The translations under genes were made by a program, and so were the position numbers. A stretch of 64,000 nucleotides of DNA, from contig QQVO01000004.1 in assembly GCA_003388505.1 (NCBI GenBank), positions 1-64,000 of the forward strand. Reading direction: 5' to 3'. Shown piece after piece: positions 1-10,526 of this stretch (the stretch's first letter is position 1; each line of letters starts with the position of its first letter). The DNA is from Planctomycetota bacterium. Its GTDB lineage: Bacteria; Planctomycetota; Planctomycetia; Planctomycetales; Planctomycetaceae. The notes beneath the pieces are model-generated. The model saw only the letters and a list, made by a program, of their open reading frames with translations, made no database searches and was not told where the DNA came from.

Positions 1-112
1 GGGCCCGTTCCACCGAGTCGAGCATACGCTCGACGAACTGATCCGCTTGGGCGTGGATCCGCCGCTTGAACTCCTCCACCTGCTCGAGCGACAATTTCGG
101 CAATGCATCCAT
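1..112 (-). CDS. N-terminal part of an unidentified protein (runs off the left edge)
   Basis: An open frame begins with ATG at 112 on the minus strand and stays open to the window edge, giving 37 residues that start MDALPKLSLEQVEEFKRR. A good ribosome binding site (GGAGG, 8 bases before the ATG) supports the start. The visible part is charged and predicted helical, with no signal peptide. I do not recognise the family; a transposase or small cytoplasmic protein are both possible. The partial state prevents any functional call. Confidence 0.5.
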   Translation of the reverse strand, partial: MDALPKLSLEQVEEFKRRIHAQADQFVERMLDSVERA

Positions 113-353
113 TCCAGGTTCCTCCGTGATCGGTTGTGGAAACAAAAAACGTGAAACCCGTTTTACCTATTCCCCCCAAATAGCGCCAGTCAAAATTGCC
201 GCACCCATTTTGTGTTACGAGAAGTGCTGGGCATGGCTACGGCTCCAGAATCCTGAAAAGTGGTAGTCCAACCACTTCTGCAAGGAATTCATGGCCGCAC
301 TGCCGCAGCGGGCAGGTACGCGAAGCTTCGCGTTCGGCAAGAGTTACGACAAA
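113..353. other. Non-coding stretch with two inverted repeats
   Basis: No convincing gene lies between the partial gene and the tRNA. A hairpin is formed by AAGTGGT at 258-264 and ACCACTT at 271-277. A perfect 16-bp palindrome, ACGCGAAGCTTCGCGT, sits at 318-333, just 3' of the tRNA on its own strand. Neither is followed by a T-run on the minus strand, so a Rho-independent terminator is not supported. Confidence 0.4.
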
Positions 354-427
354 TGCGCCCGGCTGGACTCGAACCAGCGACCTCATGCATGTCAAGCATG
401 CACTCTAACCAACTGAGCTACGGGCGC
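354..427 (-). tRNA. tRNA-Val (anticodon GAC)
   Basis: The minus strand folds as a full cloverleaf: acceptor GCGCCCG/CGGGCGC with discriminator A (base 354), D arm GCTC...GAGT, anticodon stem CATGC/GCATG around loop TTGACAT, and T arm GCTGG-TTCGAGT-CCAGC. The loop centre GAC decodes GUC and GUU (valine). CCA is not encoded. It stands alone, without neighbouring tRNA genes. Confidence 0.96.
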
Positions 428-590
428 AGTTCGGTGCGATCACACCGATGATCCGGAAGCGTAAGGCGTTCTTCGCGGATCGTCAAGTTGCTCTCCTGAC
501 CGGCGGTGAATCAGTCGGCTTCCATCACATTTCGCGATTTGGGCGCGACGGCGGGTTCGGCAGACGATCGCATGCTCGTCGCAAAGGGCT

Positions 591-1982
591 TCAGTTTCGA
601 CGCTTGCCGCCGGCGGGACGCACCGGCGGGGAGTCGTCGCCGACGCGGATCGGAGCGTCCGAATCAGGCGTGCGCGGCGGGCGAGGACGCGCTTCGTCGA
701 TGTCGCCCGCTTCGCTCGGATCCAGCAGATCCGCCACGCGAATCGGCGCGGGTGGTGGCGGCGGGAGCATGATGTCGTCCTCCACGCCCGCGCCGTCGTC
801 GATTCGAAGCTCAGGCCGGGATGACTCCGAATCCGGAGTCGGCATCGAGGCTTGCTCGTTTTCGCTCGGCTTCTCGGCAACTTCTGTCGGGGGCTCGACG
901 GTCGGCGGGGTGTCGCCGACTCGCTCCCGGTACAGAACCAGAGCGTGCAGGGCGTGGTAGAGCGGTCCACAATCGGCCGGTTGGTTGCTGTTGACGACGA
1001 GATCCCGCGCGACTGACTCGACGGCTCGCTTCACCCACGTCTCCTCCAGTCGACGTTCCGGCAAGGCCACCATCAGCCATTCGAGCATATGGCCGGACGA
1101 CTTGATCCGCTCATTGAACTCGTAGCTGAAGCCGCGTCCCTTGAAGAACGCCGTCGAGAACGAACCGTCGGAGTTCTGCATCGATTGGGCGGCCGCGATG
1201 TGCGACTGGATCTTCTGATCGGCTTCCAGCCACGCGCCCCGCAATCGTCCGTGCTCCAGCATGTACGCGTTGCGCGAGAGGCTGAGAGCAAACAACTGGT
1301 GCGTGCCGCCGCAAGGGGCTTTGACAACAGGCGAGCGAGTCTGGATCTGGACCAGTCGCTCGATGCTCCACGCTTCGCCGTTGCGGTTCGTCCACTGGGC
1401 TTCGGGTTCGAGATACCGCGTCAGAAACCACAGCGTCCAGGTCGTCTCTTCGTTGCTGTTCGTAAACATCTGGGCATGACGGACCATGTCGGCCATGGTC
1501 ACGACCTGGTTGTCCTTCACCCGGAACTCGTGGTCCAGCGGAAGATTGGACATCGTCAGAATCGCGAGAAACTGGTTGACGTGCCCTTCGAACGCGTACG
1601 GCACGGAGAACGGATGTCCGCGACCGCCGTAAGGAGTCGCTTCGAACCAGTGCTCGCCCTGATAGGTCGCGCCGTCGGAAATCCAGTCGATCGCGCTGAT
1701 CCGCTCACCTTCCGCCTTGATTTCGTAATCCTGCCGCAGCGCCAGAATTCCGTGCATGATCTGCCACGGGGTATGCTGATCGCGATCGAGATACCGCATT
1801 CTGGTGCGGAGAATCGCTTCGTCGACCAACTCAAGTAGCGGATCGGCCTTGGTTGCCTGTTCTGGTTGCGTCGCTTCATTCGCCGCCTTGTCATCCGCCC
1901 TGGCGGGCGACATCCAGCCGCTGACAACCAGGCCGAGCAGAAGTGTCCGTCGCAGCAGCATCATCCTGTATGCAAAGGCCAT
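591..1982 (-). CDS. Secreted protein of unknown function, proline-rich C-terminus
   Basis: 463 residues starting at ATG 1982; a second start at 1964 would give the same signal peptide without six residues. Residues about 7-29 form a signal peptide (LLRRTLLLGLVVSGW...ARA), so the protein is exported. The body (about 40-360) is helical with short aromatic- and glycine-containing motifs such as QNSDGSF, GHMLEW and HALHALVLYRERVG, which loosely recall alpha/alpha-toroid folds of the prenyltransferase/terpene-cyclase kind; this is only a resemblance. From about 370 on the chain is acidic and proline-rich, with a PPPPPAP run, likely a disordered tail. It is a single gene between tRNA-Val and menG, with 495 bases of non-coding DNA upstream. 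No function is claimed. Confidence 0.8.
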   Translation of the reverse strand: MAFAYRMMLLRRTLLLGLVVSGWMSPARADDKAANEATQPEQATKADPLLELVDEAILRTRMRYLDRDQHTPWQIMHGILALRQDYEIKAEGERISAIDWISDGATYQGEHWFEATPYGGRGHPFSVPYAFEGHVNQFLAILTMSNLPLDHEFRVKDNQVVTMADMVRHAQMFTNSNEETTWTLWFLTRYLEPEAQWTNRNGEAWSIERLVQIQTRSPVVKAPCGGTHQLFALSLSRNAYMLEHGRLRGAWLEADQKIQSHIAAAQSMQNSDGSFSTAFFKGRGFSYEFNERIKSSGHMLEWLMVALPERRLEETWVKRAVESVARDLVVNSNQPADCGPLYHALHALVLYRERVGDTPPTVEPPTEVAEKPSENEQASMPTPDSESSRPELRIDDGAGVEDDIMLPPPPPAPIRVADLLDPSEAGDIDEARPRPPRTPDSDAPIRVGDDSPPVRPAGGKRRN

Positions 1983-2477
1983 GCTCTATGCAGCTCCCTG
2001 TTCAATCGCCTCAAGGCCCGTGGCAGGTGAAATACCGGGGGTCTTCTGGTGTCGAGCTGTTCCGGCGACGAGGCGACGGGGACAACGCGCCACCCGAACA
2101 ACCGTCCGGCCGACAGCGGACTTACATTATCTCGGCTGAACCATTGGACTTCCGTAGACGTGCCGGCCCGATTGGGCAAAGGAGGCGGAACATATCTCAT
2201 TGTCCGCCGGAAGAGAATACCGCTTCAGAATCAGCCGCGTTGCCGGCGCAACCGGCAACTCCCACCCGTCAGGAGTGTCCGACACCCGACACGGCCGGTC
2301 CTGTTTGCCGAACCGGAATCACCGGTCTCAGAGGAATCGTGCGGCCGCATTCCGCCATTTCGCCGGACTTCTCCCGAAGTCGAGATTCCGGACCGAGAGA
2401 CCCTGCCCGCAGCCTGAATCGTGCAGAATCTCGCGATGAGTGATTTCCCGCATACGCGGGAGTTGGACACCCGAGGA
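1983..2477. other. 495-base intergenic region without a gene
   Basis: No credible ORF was found. It holds the upstream region of the secreted-protein gene and the 3' side of menG, both on the minus strand. Two inverted repeats are visible: GTTGCCGG/CCGGCAAC (2239-2246 and 2252-2259) and CCCGC/GCGGG (2447-2451 and 2456-2460). The second lies 18 bases after the menG stop and could attenuate or terminate it, but has no T-run. Confidence 0.4.
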
Positions 2478-3230
2478 TCAAGAATCTTCGGGCTTCCGCC
2501 CGACATAGAGTGTCGCTATGCCGAATGTGAGTGGCCGCACCGAGGCATCGCTCAGGCCGCACTCTTCCATCATCACGGCTAACTCTCGCCCTTCGGGAAA
2601 CTCCTGCACCGACTGGGGCAAGTATCGATAGGCCGATTCCCGGTTTCTCGCCAGCAGTTGGCCGACGCGCGGGAGCACGTTCTTGAAATACCAGCGATAC
2701 AAGACGCCGAACAATCGGTTCCGCGGTGTTGAGAATTCGAGCACGGCCACACTGCCCCCCGGCCGGCAGACGCGCACCATTTCGCGAAGACCCGCCCGCG
2801 TGTTGGCGACGTTCCGCAGTCCGAACGCGACGCACACGATCTGAAATGTTCCGTCGCGGAACGGCAATTGCTGCGTATCCGCCTCGAGAAAAGTGATGGC
2901 ACGATTCCCGTCACCCACCGCTCTCCGTCGTCCGACCAGCTTTCGCTTCGCGTGCGTGAGCATCTCGTGCGTGAAATCGGTCCCGACGACCGGTGTGCGT
3001 TCGTCCCCCTTTTTCCAATAGGCGAACGCGAGATCGCCGGTGCCGGTGCAGACGTCGAGAATCGGCGCTGCACCGTGCGGGCTGACGGCTTGCACCGTTC
3101 GCCATCTCCAATAGTGGTCGACTCCCCCCGAGAGGAGGTGGTTCATAAAGTCGTATCGGTGCGCAATCTCCCCGAACATCCGCTGCACGCGGCGTCCCGA
3201 CTTGTCGACAGGTTCAGCGAACGGCGGCAA
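2478..3230 (-). CDS. menG: Demethylmenaquinone methyltransferase (UbiE/MenG family)
   Basis: 250 residues, the usual length. It methylates demethylmenaquinone with S-adenosylmethionine, the last step of menaquinone synthesis. The UbiE signature is present at residues 26-43 (YDFMNHLLSGGVDHYWR), then the Rossmann SAM-binding loop DVCTGTGDLA at 59-68, and the family motif AFGLRNV with VCRPGG further on. The only in-frame start found is TTG at 3230, because the frame has no upstream ATG. It is followed on the same strand 112 bases upstream by a UbiD-type decarboxylase gene, which fits a quinone role. MenG rather than UbiE is inferred because planctomycetes mainly use menaquinone; the sequence alone does not decide the substrate. 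Confidence 0.92.
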   Translation of the reverse strand: MPPFAEPVDKSGRRVQRMFGEIAHRYDFMNHLLSGGVDHYWRWRTVQAVSPHGAAPILDVCTGTGDLAFAYWKKGDERTPVVGTDFTHEMLTHAKRKLVGRRRAVGDGNRAITFLEADTQQLPFRDGTFQIVCVAFGLRNVANTRAGLREMVRVCRPGGSVAVLEFSTPRNRLFGVLYRWYFKNVLPRVGQLLARNRESAYRYLPQSVQEFPEGRELAVMMEECGLSDASVRPLTFGIATLYVGRKPEDS

Positions 3231-3342
3231 GGTTTTGACTCGATCCGAAGCGCGCGATTGCGGAGAATGTGATTTTCTGGCAGAAACCGTACGTAACGGG
3301 CAAGGTTAACCGAGGTTCGTGGATCGGCGACTGACCGGGCCG

Positions 3343-4815
3343 TCACGGTTCCCCCTGTCTGAGGCCCAACTCCGAGGCGCGGGCGATCAGCCGCTCGAGG
3401 CAGTCGGGAGCCGGCGCCGCCACGAACCGTCGGGTTCCCGGGTACGTCATCGACGAGAATTTCCGTGTGGCGTCGATGCAGAGACGACCGGCGGCGCCGT
3501 CGAGCGCGGCCGCGGGATCTGAATAATCTCCCGCCCGATCCGCGATTCGAATGTCCCGCTCCGGTGCGACGTTCGCCGCAACCGCCGCCCACACGTCTGC
3601 CTCCTGCTGAACATCCACGTTGGAATCGACGACGACAATCGTCTTTGCCGCCGAGAAAGCGTCCAGGCTGCCGACGGCGTCCGTCACTTTCTGCGCCTGG
3701 CCGGAGAACCGGCGGTTGATGCTGACAAACAGCATTCGCGACGCACCGCCCGAAAGCGGGCGATTCACGTCGACCACCTCCGGCAACAAGAGTCGGAGGA
3801 GCGGCAGGACCAGCCGCTCGGTGAGCTTGTGATACAGGTGCTCTTCGGTCGGCTGGCGGCCCGGAATGATGACCGGCAGCACCGGATTCGCGCGGTGCGT
3901 GATCGCCGTCACATGCACCGTCGGACACGAATCATACTCGGTGAGATATCCCAGGTCCGATGCCGACGCTCCCCGCTGCTCACACCGATCATCCGGAGAG
4001 AGGTATCCTTCGATCACAATCTCGGCCTCTGCCGGCACTTCCAACTCGATCGTGCGACCGCGCACCACGTCGACACTCTGCCCGCCCAACAGCCCGGCCA
4101 GCAGCAGCGGATCATTGCCCCCGGGGACGGGGGCATCCGCCGCGTAAGTCAGCAGCGGGTCGCCCCCGAGCACGATGGCAATCGGCGTCTGTTGTCCGGC
4201 GTCGGCGCAGGCGCGGAAGGCATGATAGGCCGCGTCGTACGGCGACCAGTGAATCATCAGCGAACGCTCGTCAACGATTTGCAGACGCTGCCGGCTGACA
4301 AGTCGCGTCCCCGTCTCAGCGTCGAGCAGATGGACCTGTCCGGCGGTCATCGTCGGTCCGGTCTCACCCGGCCAGATCGCGGGAATCGGAAGCTCGCTCA
4401 GTTCGACGTCGCTGCCCAGTTTGACGATCTGCTGGCACGCGCCGGTTTTGACAAGCCGCGGCGGCAATCCGCCCAGTTGCGAGATTCTGGGAACGAGTTT
4501 CAGAGCGCCGGCCCAGCCCTCGGGAACCTCCGGCATCAACGCGGAAAACAACCGTCCGGACGCGTCGTCGAAGTCTGCGCAACCCAGCGTTCGACAAATC
4601 CGCCGATTCGCCCCCAGCAGATTCGCCGCGACCGGTATCGCCGACCCGCGAACGTTCTCGAACAGCACCGCCGGTCCGCCGTCGGCCGACTCCCGCGCGA
4701 TCGCGTCCGCCGCCGCCGCCAGCTCGTACTCGGGATCGACCTCGACGCTCACGCGACGCAAGTCGTCTGCGTCGTTGAGAGCCGCCAGAAAATCGGCGAG
4801 TTGATTGCTGGGCAT
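3343..4815 (-). CDS. ubiD: UbiD family decarboxylase (prenylated-FMN dependent)
   Basis: 490 residues from ATG 4815 (TTG 4827 would add four). The family carries out reversible decarboxylation of unsaturated or aromatic acids with prenylated FMN made by UbiX; in quinone pathways it removes the ring carboxyl group. Family features seen are the N-terminal LRRVSVEVDPEYE segment, GPAVLFENVRGSAIPVAANL, the central ELPIPAIWPGETGPTMTAG region, and YLTEYDSCPTVHVTAITHR..PVLPVIIPGRQPTEEHL. It lies between menG and serC on the same strand with short gaps, suggesting co-transcription. The substrate is inferred from the menG neighbour: a futalosine-pathway or menaquinone decarboxylase, or another aromatic acid decarboxylase. 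No ubiX is in the window. Confidence 0.85.
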   Translation of the reverse strand: MPSNQLADFLAALNDADDLRRVSVEVDPEYELAAAADAIARESADGGPAVLFENVRGSAIPVAANLLGANRRICRTLGCADFDDASGRLFSALMPEVPEGWAGALKLVPRISQLGGLPPRLVKTGACQQIVKLGSDVELSELPIPAIWPGETGPTMTAGQVHLLDAETGTRLVSRQRLQIVDERSLMIHWSPYDAAYHAFRACADAGQQTPIAIVLGGDPLLTYAADAPVPGGNDPLLLAGLLGGQSVDVVRGRTIELEVPAEAEIVIEGYLSPDDRCEQRGASASDLGYLTEYDSCPTVHVTAITHRANPVLPVIIPGRQPTEEHLYHKLTERLVLPLLRLLLPEVVDVNRPLSGGASRMLFVSINRRFSGQAQKVTDAVGSLDAFSAAKTIVVVDSNVDVQQEADVWAAVAANVAPERDIRIADRAGDYSDPAAALDGAAGRLCIDATRKFSSMTYPGTRRFVAAPAPDCLERLIARASELGLRQGEP

Positions 4816-4881
4816 CTGTCGCGCCAAACAGGGGAGACGTCGATCGCAGACCCGGAGTATAGATGCGCGCCCGCGTCCCGT

Positions 4882-5964
4882 TCACTCACACGTCCGTTCG
4901 AAATCTCTCATCGCGGCGATCAGGGCGTCCACCCCGGCTTCCGGAAACGCGTTGTAAATGCTGGCCCTCATCCCACCGACGCTGCGATGCCCTTTCAGCC
5001 CGCTCAGTCCCCGCTCCTCCGCAAAGGCCACGAACTTCTGGTCGAGTTCCGCGTTCCCCGTCACGAACGTCACGTTCATCAGCGAGCGGCTGGTGACGTC
5101 GGCCGTTGCGCGAAACACCGGACTTTCATCGATCGCTGCGTACAGCTTCTCCGCTTTGGCCCGGTTGCGACGCTCGATCTCCTCGAGCCCTCCCTCTCGC
5201 AGCAGCCATTGGAATACGAGGCCCATCACATAGATCGCGAACGTCGGCGGCGTGTTGTACGAGGAGTCGTTCTCCGCATGCGTCCGGTACTGGAGCATCT
5301 CCGGGATGTCGAGCGCGCCCGCCTTGACGAGGTCGTCCCGGATGACCACCAGCGTGACGCCGGCCGGGCCGAGGTTCTTCTGCGCCCCCGCGTAGATCAG
5401 GGCGTGCCGCGTCACGTCGATTGGTCGGGAGAAAATGTCGCTGCTGGCGTCACAAATCAGCCAGGCAGCCGCGGGAGATGCGGGCGGACTGGAGAATTGC
5501 GTGCCGAAGATCGTGTTGTTCGACGTGTAATGCACGTACTTCGGCGACCGGCTGTATTCAACCTCAGCCGGAATGTAGCAGTAGTTCCGGTCCGCGGAGT
5601 CGCAGGCGACATGGACCCCGCCGTATCTCTCGGCCTGCTTTGCCGCCTTCTTCGACCACGATCCGGTCACGAGAAAGTCGGCCGTATCCTGCGACGTCAG
5701 GAAATTCATCGGCGTCTGGAAGAACTGTGTCGACGCCCCCCCTTGCAGGAACAGGACGCGGTAGTTGTCGGGAATCCCGGCCAGTTCGCGGCAATCCGCC
5801 TCGGTCTGGGCCAGTATCGCGCGAAAGGCCGGCCCTCGGTGCGAATGCTCCAGGATTCCGATCCCCGTATCACCCAGTGAAAGCAGATTGTTTCGGGCTT
5901 CCTCGAGAACCGGCTCCGGGAGCACGGCAGGGCCGGCGGAGAAATTAAAAATCCGATTTTCCAT
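4882..5964 (-). CDS. serC: Phosphoserine aminotransferase
   Basis: 360 residues, the normal family length. It transfers an amino group from glutamate to 3-phosphohydroxypyruvate in serine synthesis, and also acts on the related intermediate in pyridoxal phosphate synthesis. The N-terminus [20 protein letters not shown] is typical, followed by the phosphate-binding LFLQGGAS (71-78). The pyridoxal phosphate lysine is K196 in the conserved [12 protein letters not shown]. The C-terminal [18 protein letters not shown] segment is also conserved. It starts at ATG 5964, 66 bases upstream of the ubiD-like gene on the same strand and 222 bases from the divergent prs gene, so the shared region should hold promoters for both. 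Confidence 0.96.
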   Translation of the reverse strand: MENRIFNFSAGPAVLPEPVLEEARNNLLSLGDTGIGILEHSHRGPAFRAILAQTEADCRELAGIPDNYRVLFLQGGASTQFFQTPMNFLTSQDTADFLVTGSWSKKAAKQAERYGGVHVACDSADRNYCYIPAEVEYSRSPKYVHYTSNNTIFGTQFSSPPASPAAAWLICDASSDIFSRPIDVTRHALIYAGAQKNLGPAGVTLVVIRDDLVKAGALDIPEMLQYRTHAENDSSYNTPPTFAIYVMGLVFQWLLREGGLEEIERRNRAKAEKLYAAIDESPVFRATADVTSRSLMNVTFVTGNAELDQKFVAFAEERGLSGLKGHRSVGGMRASIYNAFPEAGVDALIAAMRDFERTCE

Positions 5965-6186
5965 GAGTGAGGTTACTTTCTTCCCGGAACTCGGGCTGCT
6001 CCACAGTCCGAGTACCGTTCGACGCGGGCAGATTGTTCAGCAAAGCGCTCGACGTCGACTCTATAGCGGCCGATTCTGTAAACCGTCAATGCCGCCGACC
6101 GTCTGCGTGGGTTGTGCCATGTCTGCGCGAGGATAAGATGCAGGTCGCCGCCCTGAACCTTTGATGCGCTTCTCCGATCGGTCTTC

Positions 6187-7185
<999 letters not shown>

Positions 7186-7244
7186 TTGCTCCCGGACGTG
7201 GTCAGCGACGGTTGCGTCCCCTCGATTCCCCTGCTCTCCTCAAC

Positions 7245-7268
7245 GCCCACGCGCTGCGCCCCGTGGGC
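7245..7268. terminator. Possible shared hairpin between convergent genes
   Basis: GCCCACG (7245-7251) and CGTGGGC (7262-7268) form a 7-bp stem with a 10-base loop between the 3' ends of prs and the RND pump gene. There is no T-run on either side, so termination is only inferred from position. Confidence 0.35.
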
Positions 7269-7298
7269 TCCATCGAACAATCCCCCACTCCCCGCATT

Positions 7299-10200
7299 TC
7301 ACCGCACCGCAACTCGCTCCGCCCGCTCCCGCACCGGCATGAACTGAAACGTCGCGACGAGCCAGTATCCGACCGGGATGGCGAGCAGCGTCATCACCGT
7401 GCCCGACAGCAACCCGCCCACGATCACGCGGGCCAGCGGCGCTTGCAGTTCGCCCCCTTCCCCCGCGCCGATCGCGATCGGCAGCATCCCGAGCACGGTC
7501 GTCAGCGTCGTCATCAGCACGGGACGCAAACGCCTCGTCGCGGCGGATCGCACAACCTCGGCCACGTCGGCATCCGGCCGACGCTTCCGCAACTGGTTGA
7601 TGTAGTCCACCAGCACGATCGCGTTATTCACCACAATCCCCGCCAGCACGATCAATCCGATGAACGACTGCACGTTGAGCGTCGTCTCCCAGTAGACAAG
7701 CACCAGCACGACGCCGATCCCGGCCAGCGGCAGCGCAACCAGAATCAACAGCGGGTCGCGCAGCGATTCGAACTGCGCCGCCATCACCACGTACATCAGA
7801 ATCACCGCCAGAATGAATCCCTGGCTCAGCAACTGGAAGCTCTTCTGCTGCTCCTCCCAGTCGCCCCCCACCTCGATGGAAAACCCGTCCGGCAGCGGCA
7901 GCGCCGCCAGCCGGCTTTGCAGATCGCCGACCACGTTTCCCAGATCGCGCCCCTCGGCAGCCGCGGTGATCACCGAGACCCGTTGACGGTCGAGCCGTTC
8001 GATCTCAAGCGGCGACTCGCCCGGTTCAAACCGCACCAGATTTCGTAATGCCACAATCCGTCCCTGTGGAGTCGCAATCCCGACCTGTCCCAGGTCGTTA
8101 CGACTTTTGCGATCGGTCTCCTTCAGTCGCACGGTGACGTTGAACTCGTCGCCGTCATCGTGAAACACCGTCGCCGGCGTCCCCCGGATCGCCGTTTCCA
8201 GCGTCTGCGTGATGTCGCGCACGCTGATGTCCAGCAGGCTCGCCTTCGATCGGTCGACCAGGGTGGAGAGTTCCGGCCGCCGCTGGTCCTGCTGCAGTTC
8301 GATGTTCACCAGCCCCGGCACGCCCCGCATGATCTCGGCCGCCGCGTTTGCAAGTTCCTCTGCGGTGCGCCGGTCGTGTCCCCGCACGATCACCGCGATT
8401 TCATCGCCGTCCGACCGCCCGAACATCCGGAAGATCGGGAGCGCGCTGCGCACCCGCGTCTTGATCTCCATCCCGGCGATTGCCGGCAGGTTCTCATCCA
8501 GCCGCGACCGGATCTCGGTCACCGTCTCCTCACGTTCGCTGCGGGGAGGTAACTCGATGAAAAACCGGCATTCATGCCAGTCGTCTCCATCCTCCGCTTC
8601 ATCGCCGACGAAAACCGCAATCGCCTCCGCGTCCGGGCACCGCTGTGTGACCGCCTCTTCCAGCCGCCGGGTCTGTCTGTCCAATTCTTCCAGCCGCGTC
8701 GCCGGCGCCATCGTCCCCCGCACCCCAAGCCTTCCATCATCGGGTTGGGGAAGAAATTCGCTGCCGACACGCGGCAGCAACCCCACGGCGGCCGCAAACG
8801 CGAGCATGATCACAAACGCCGTGACCCCGGGAGCGCGAAGCGCTGCCTGCAACAGGCGCCCGTAAGCTCGTTCCACGACGCCGTAAGCCCTCCGCGTCAA
8901 GGAGTGCAGCGGTGCGGCAATTCGCCGGACGCCGTGCAGCGACTTGAGGTCCGCATCCGGCGCGGTTCGGATCCAATGCGCCGCCAGCGCTGGAGTCAGC
9001 GTGACGCTCGCCAGCAACGAGCAGATCAGCGAGAAAGAAACCGCGAACGCCAACTGGTGCACCAGCACGCCGGCCATCCCCTCCACGAACAGCAACGGCA
9101 GAAACACGATCAGCGTCGTCAGTGTGCTCGCGGTAATCGCGGAAATTACTTCGCCGGTCCCCTCAACCGCCGCCTCTTCGGCCGAAAGACCTTCGCTCCG
9201 TTTCCGGAAGATGCTCTCCAGAACCACGATCGAGTTATCGACCAGCATGCCCAGGCCCAGCACGATGCCGCCGAACGACACCATGTTCAGCGAGAAGCCG
9301 CCGAAGTAAATCAACACGAACGTCGCCAGCACCGACAGCGGCATCGAAACGGCGATCACCAGCGTGCTGCGAAAACTCCTCAAGAACAGGACGAGAATGA
9401 CCATCGCCAGGATCATTCCCACGCCGGCCGCCTCACGCATGTCGCTCATCGCATGCCGCACGAAACGCGACTTGTCCACGCGGATGACCAGCCGCGCGTC
9501 CCGCAACTCGTTGTTCAGATTGGCAACCGCTGCCTGAACCGCATCGCTCACTTCGATCGTGTTGGACCCCGACTGCTGGAAAATGTAAATCATGATCCCC
9601 GGCTGGCCGTTCATCCGGGTCAGTTGCGTAATCTCCTCATGCCCGTCGACGACGTCGGCGACGTCGCGAATCCGCACCAGGGCGTCAGTCCTGCGACGAA
9701 CCACCACATCGCCCACGTCGTCGAGCGTCTCGAACTCGGTGCGGCTGCGCACCAGTCGCTGCAGGCCCCCCTCGTCGTAATCGCCGGCTGGCTGATTCAC
9801 GTTCCCGGCGGCCAGGGCCGTAATCACCTCGTTGACGCCCATCCCGAGTGCTTCGAGCTTGGCGCGGTCGAGATTGACCTGAATTTCCCGCCGCACTTCG
9901 CCTCGCATGCCGACCCGCGCCACGCCGTCCAACCGCTCCAGCCGCGGGATCACGTTCCGCTCAACGAACCGCGTCAGATCGACCAAAGGCAACTCGCTCT
10001 GAACGCCCAGGTACATCACGGGAGAGTCATTGACGTCGTAGCGTTCGATCACCGGCGGATCGATGTCGTCCGGCAGTTCATCCCGCATCTTGTCGATCGC
10101 CTGCCGCATGTCGGCGATTGCCGTGTCGAGATTGGTCCCCCACTGGAACTGCACCCGGATCGAACTGCTGCCTTCAAGATTCCTGCTGGAAAGCCGCTCA

Positions 10201-10430
10201 AAGCCGTTCACCGAACTGAGCGCCTGTTCCAGCGGACGCGTGATGAGCGTCTCGACTTCCTCCGGTCCGCTGCCCGGATAGAGCGTGGTCACCGTCACGG
10301 TGGGGAACTGCAGGTGGGGCATCAGATCGACGCTCAGATTCGTGAGCGCCGTGAACCCCAGCAGGACGATCACCACCGCGGCCATCAAAGTCGTAATCGG
10401 ACGATGGACGGCCGTGCGAGTCAGCCACAT
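7299..10430 (-). CDS. RND efflux transporter permease (HAE-1/AcrB-like)
   Basis: 1043 residues, full length for this family. It is the inner-membrane, proton-driven pump of a tripartite efflux system. Layout: TM1 at about 13-33, two large periplasmic loops (about 35-330 and 560-870), and two blocks of membrane helices. Conserved motifs include GSGPEEVETLITRPLE near the N-terminus, the TM4 motif LGMLVDNSIVVLE with its acidic residue, and in the second half FIGLIVLAGIVVNNAIVLVDYI. That pattern suits hydrophobic drugs or lipids rather than heavy metals. It lies 96 bases downstream of its periplasmic adaptor gene on the same strand. No TolC-like outer-membrane gene is adjacent, so the exit duct must be encoded elsewhere. 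Confidence 0.93.
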   Translation of the reverse strand: MWLTRTAVHRPITTLMAAVVIVLLGFTALTNLSVDLMPHLQFPTVTVTTLYPGSGPEEVETLITRPLEQALSSVNGFERLSSRNLEGSSSIRVQFQWGTNLDTAIADMRQAIDKMRDELPDDIDPPVIERYDVNDSPVMYLGVQSELPLVDLTRFVERNVIPRLERLDGVARVGMRGEVRREIQVNLDRAKLEALGMGVNEVITALAAGNVNQPAGDYDEGGLQRLVRSRTEFETLDDVGDVVVRRRTDALVRIRDVADVVDGHEEITQLTRMNGQPGIMIYIFQQSGSNTIEVSDAVQAAVANLNNELRDARLVIRVDKSRFVRHAMSDMREAAGVGMILAMVILVLFLRSFRSTLVIAVSMPLSVLATFVLIYFGGFSLNMVSFGGIVLGLGMLVDNSIVVLESIFRKRSEGLSAEEAAVEGTGEVISAITASTLTTLIVFLPLLFVEGMAGVLVHQLAFAVSFSLICSLLASVTLTPALAAHWIRTAPDADLKSLHGVRRIAAPLHSLTRRAYGVVERAYGRLLQAALRAPGVTAFVIMLAFAAAVGLLPRVGSEFLPQPDDGRLGVRGTMAPATRLEELDRQTRRLEEAVTQRCPDAEAIAVFVGDEAEDGDDWHECRFFIELPPRSEREETVTEIRSRLDENLPAIAGMEIKTRVRSALPIFRMFGRSDGDEIAVIVRGHDRRTAEELANAAAEIMRGVPGLVNIELQQDQRRPELSTLVDRSKASLLDISVRDITQTLETAIRGTPATVFHDDGDEFNVTVRLKETDRKSRNDLGQVGIATPQGRIVALRNLVRFEPGESPLEIERLDRQRVSVITAAAEGRDLGNVVGDLQSRLAALPLPDGFSIEVGGDWEEQQKSFQLLSQGFILAVILMYVVMAAQFESLRDPLLILVALPLAGIGVVLVLVYWETTLNVQSFIGLIVLAGIVVNNAIVLVDYINQLRKRRPDADVAEVVRSAATRRLRPVLMTTLTTVLGMLPIAIGAGEGGELQAPLARVIVGGLLSGTVMTLLAIPVGYWLVATFQFMPVRERAERVAVR

Positions 10431-10499
10431 GACGAGATCACCAACCGCTGGATTTCACAAGTCCCGTTCATCCGCGACCCGCAGCGAAAACAGCGTCTC

Positions 10500-10525
10500 G
10501 CAGCGACCCGTAGGGGAGCGCTCCC
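10500..10525. repeat. Dispersed repeat unit between the two RND genes
   Basis: On the minus strand this 26-base block contains GGAGCGCTCCCCTACGGGTC and continues CGCTGC. It matches 52348-52372 with two mismatches in 25 bases. It lies in the gap between the adaptor and pump genes, and so within their presumed transcript. Confidence 0.6.
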
Positions 10526-10526
10526 A

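Noticed and set aside
318-333. 16-bp palindrome as the terminator of tRNA-Val
   Set aside because: It lies at a suitable distance but has no loop (fully self-complementary) and no T-run follows on the minus strand.
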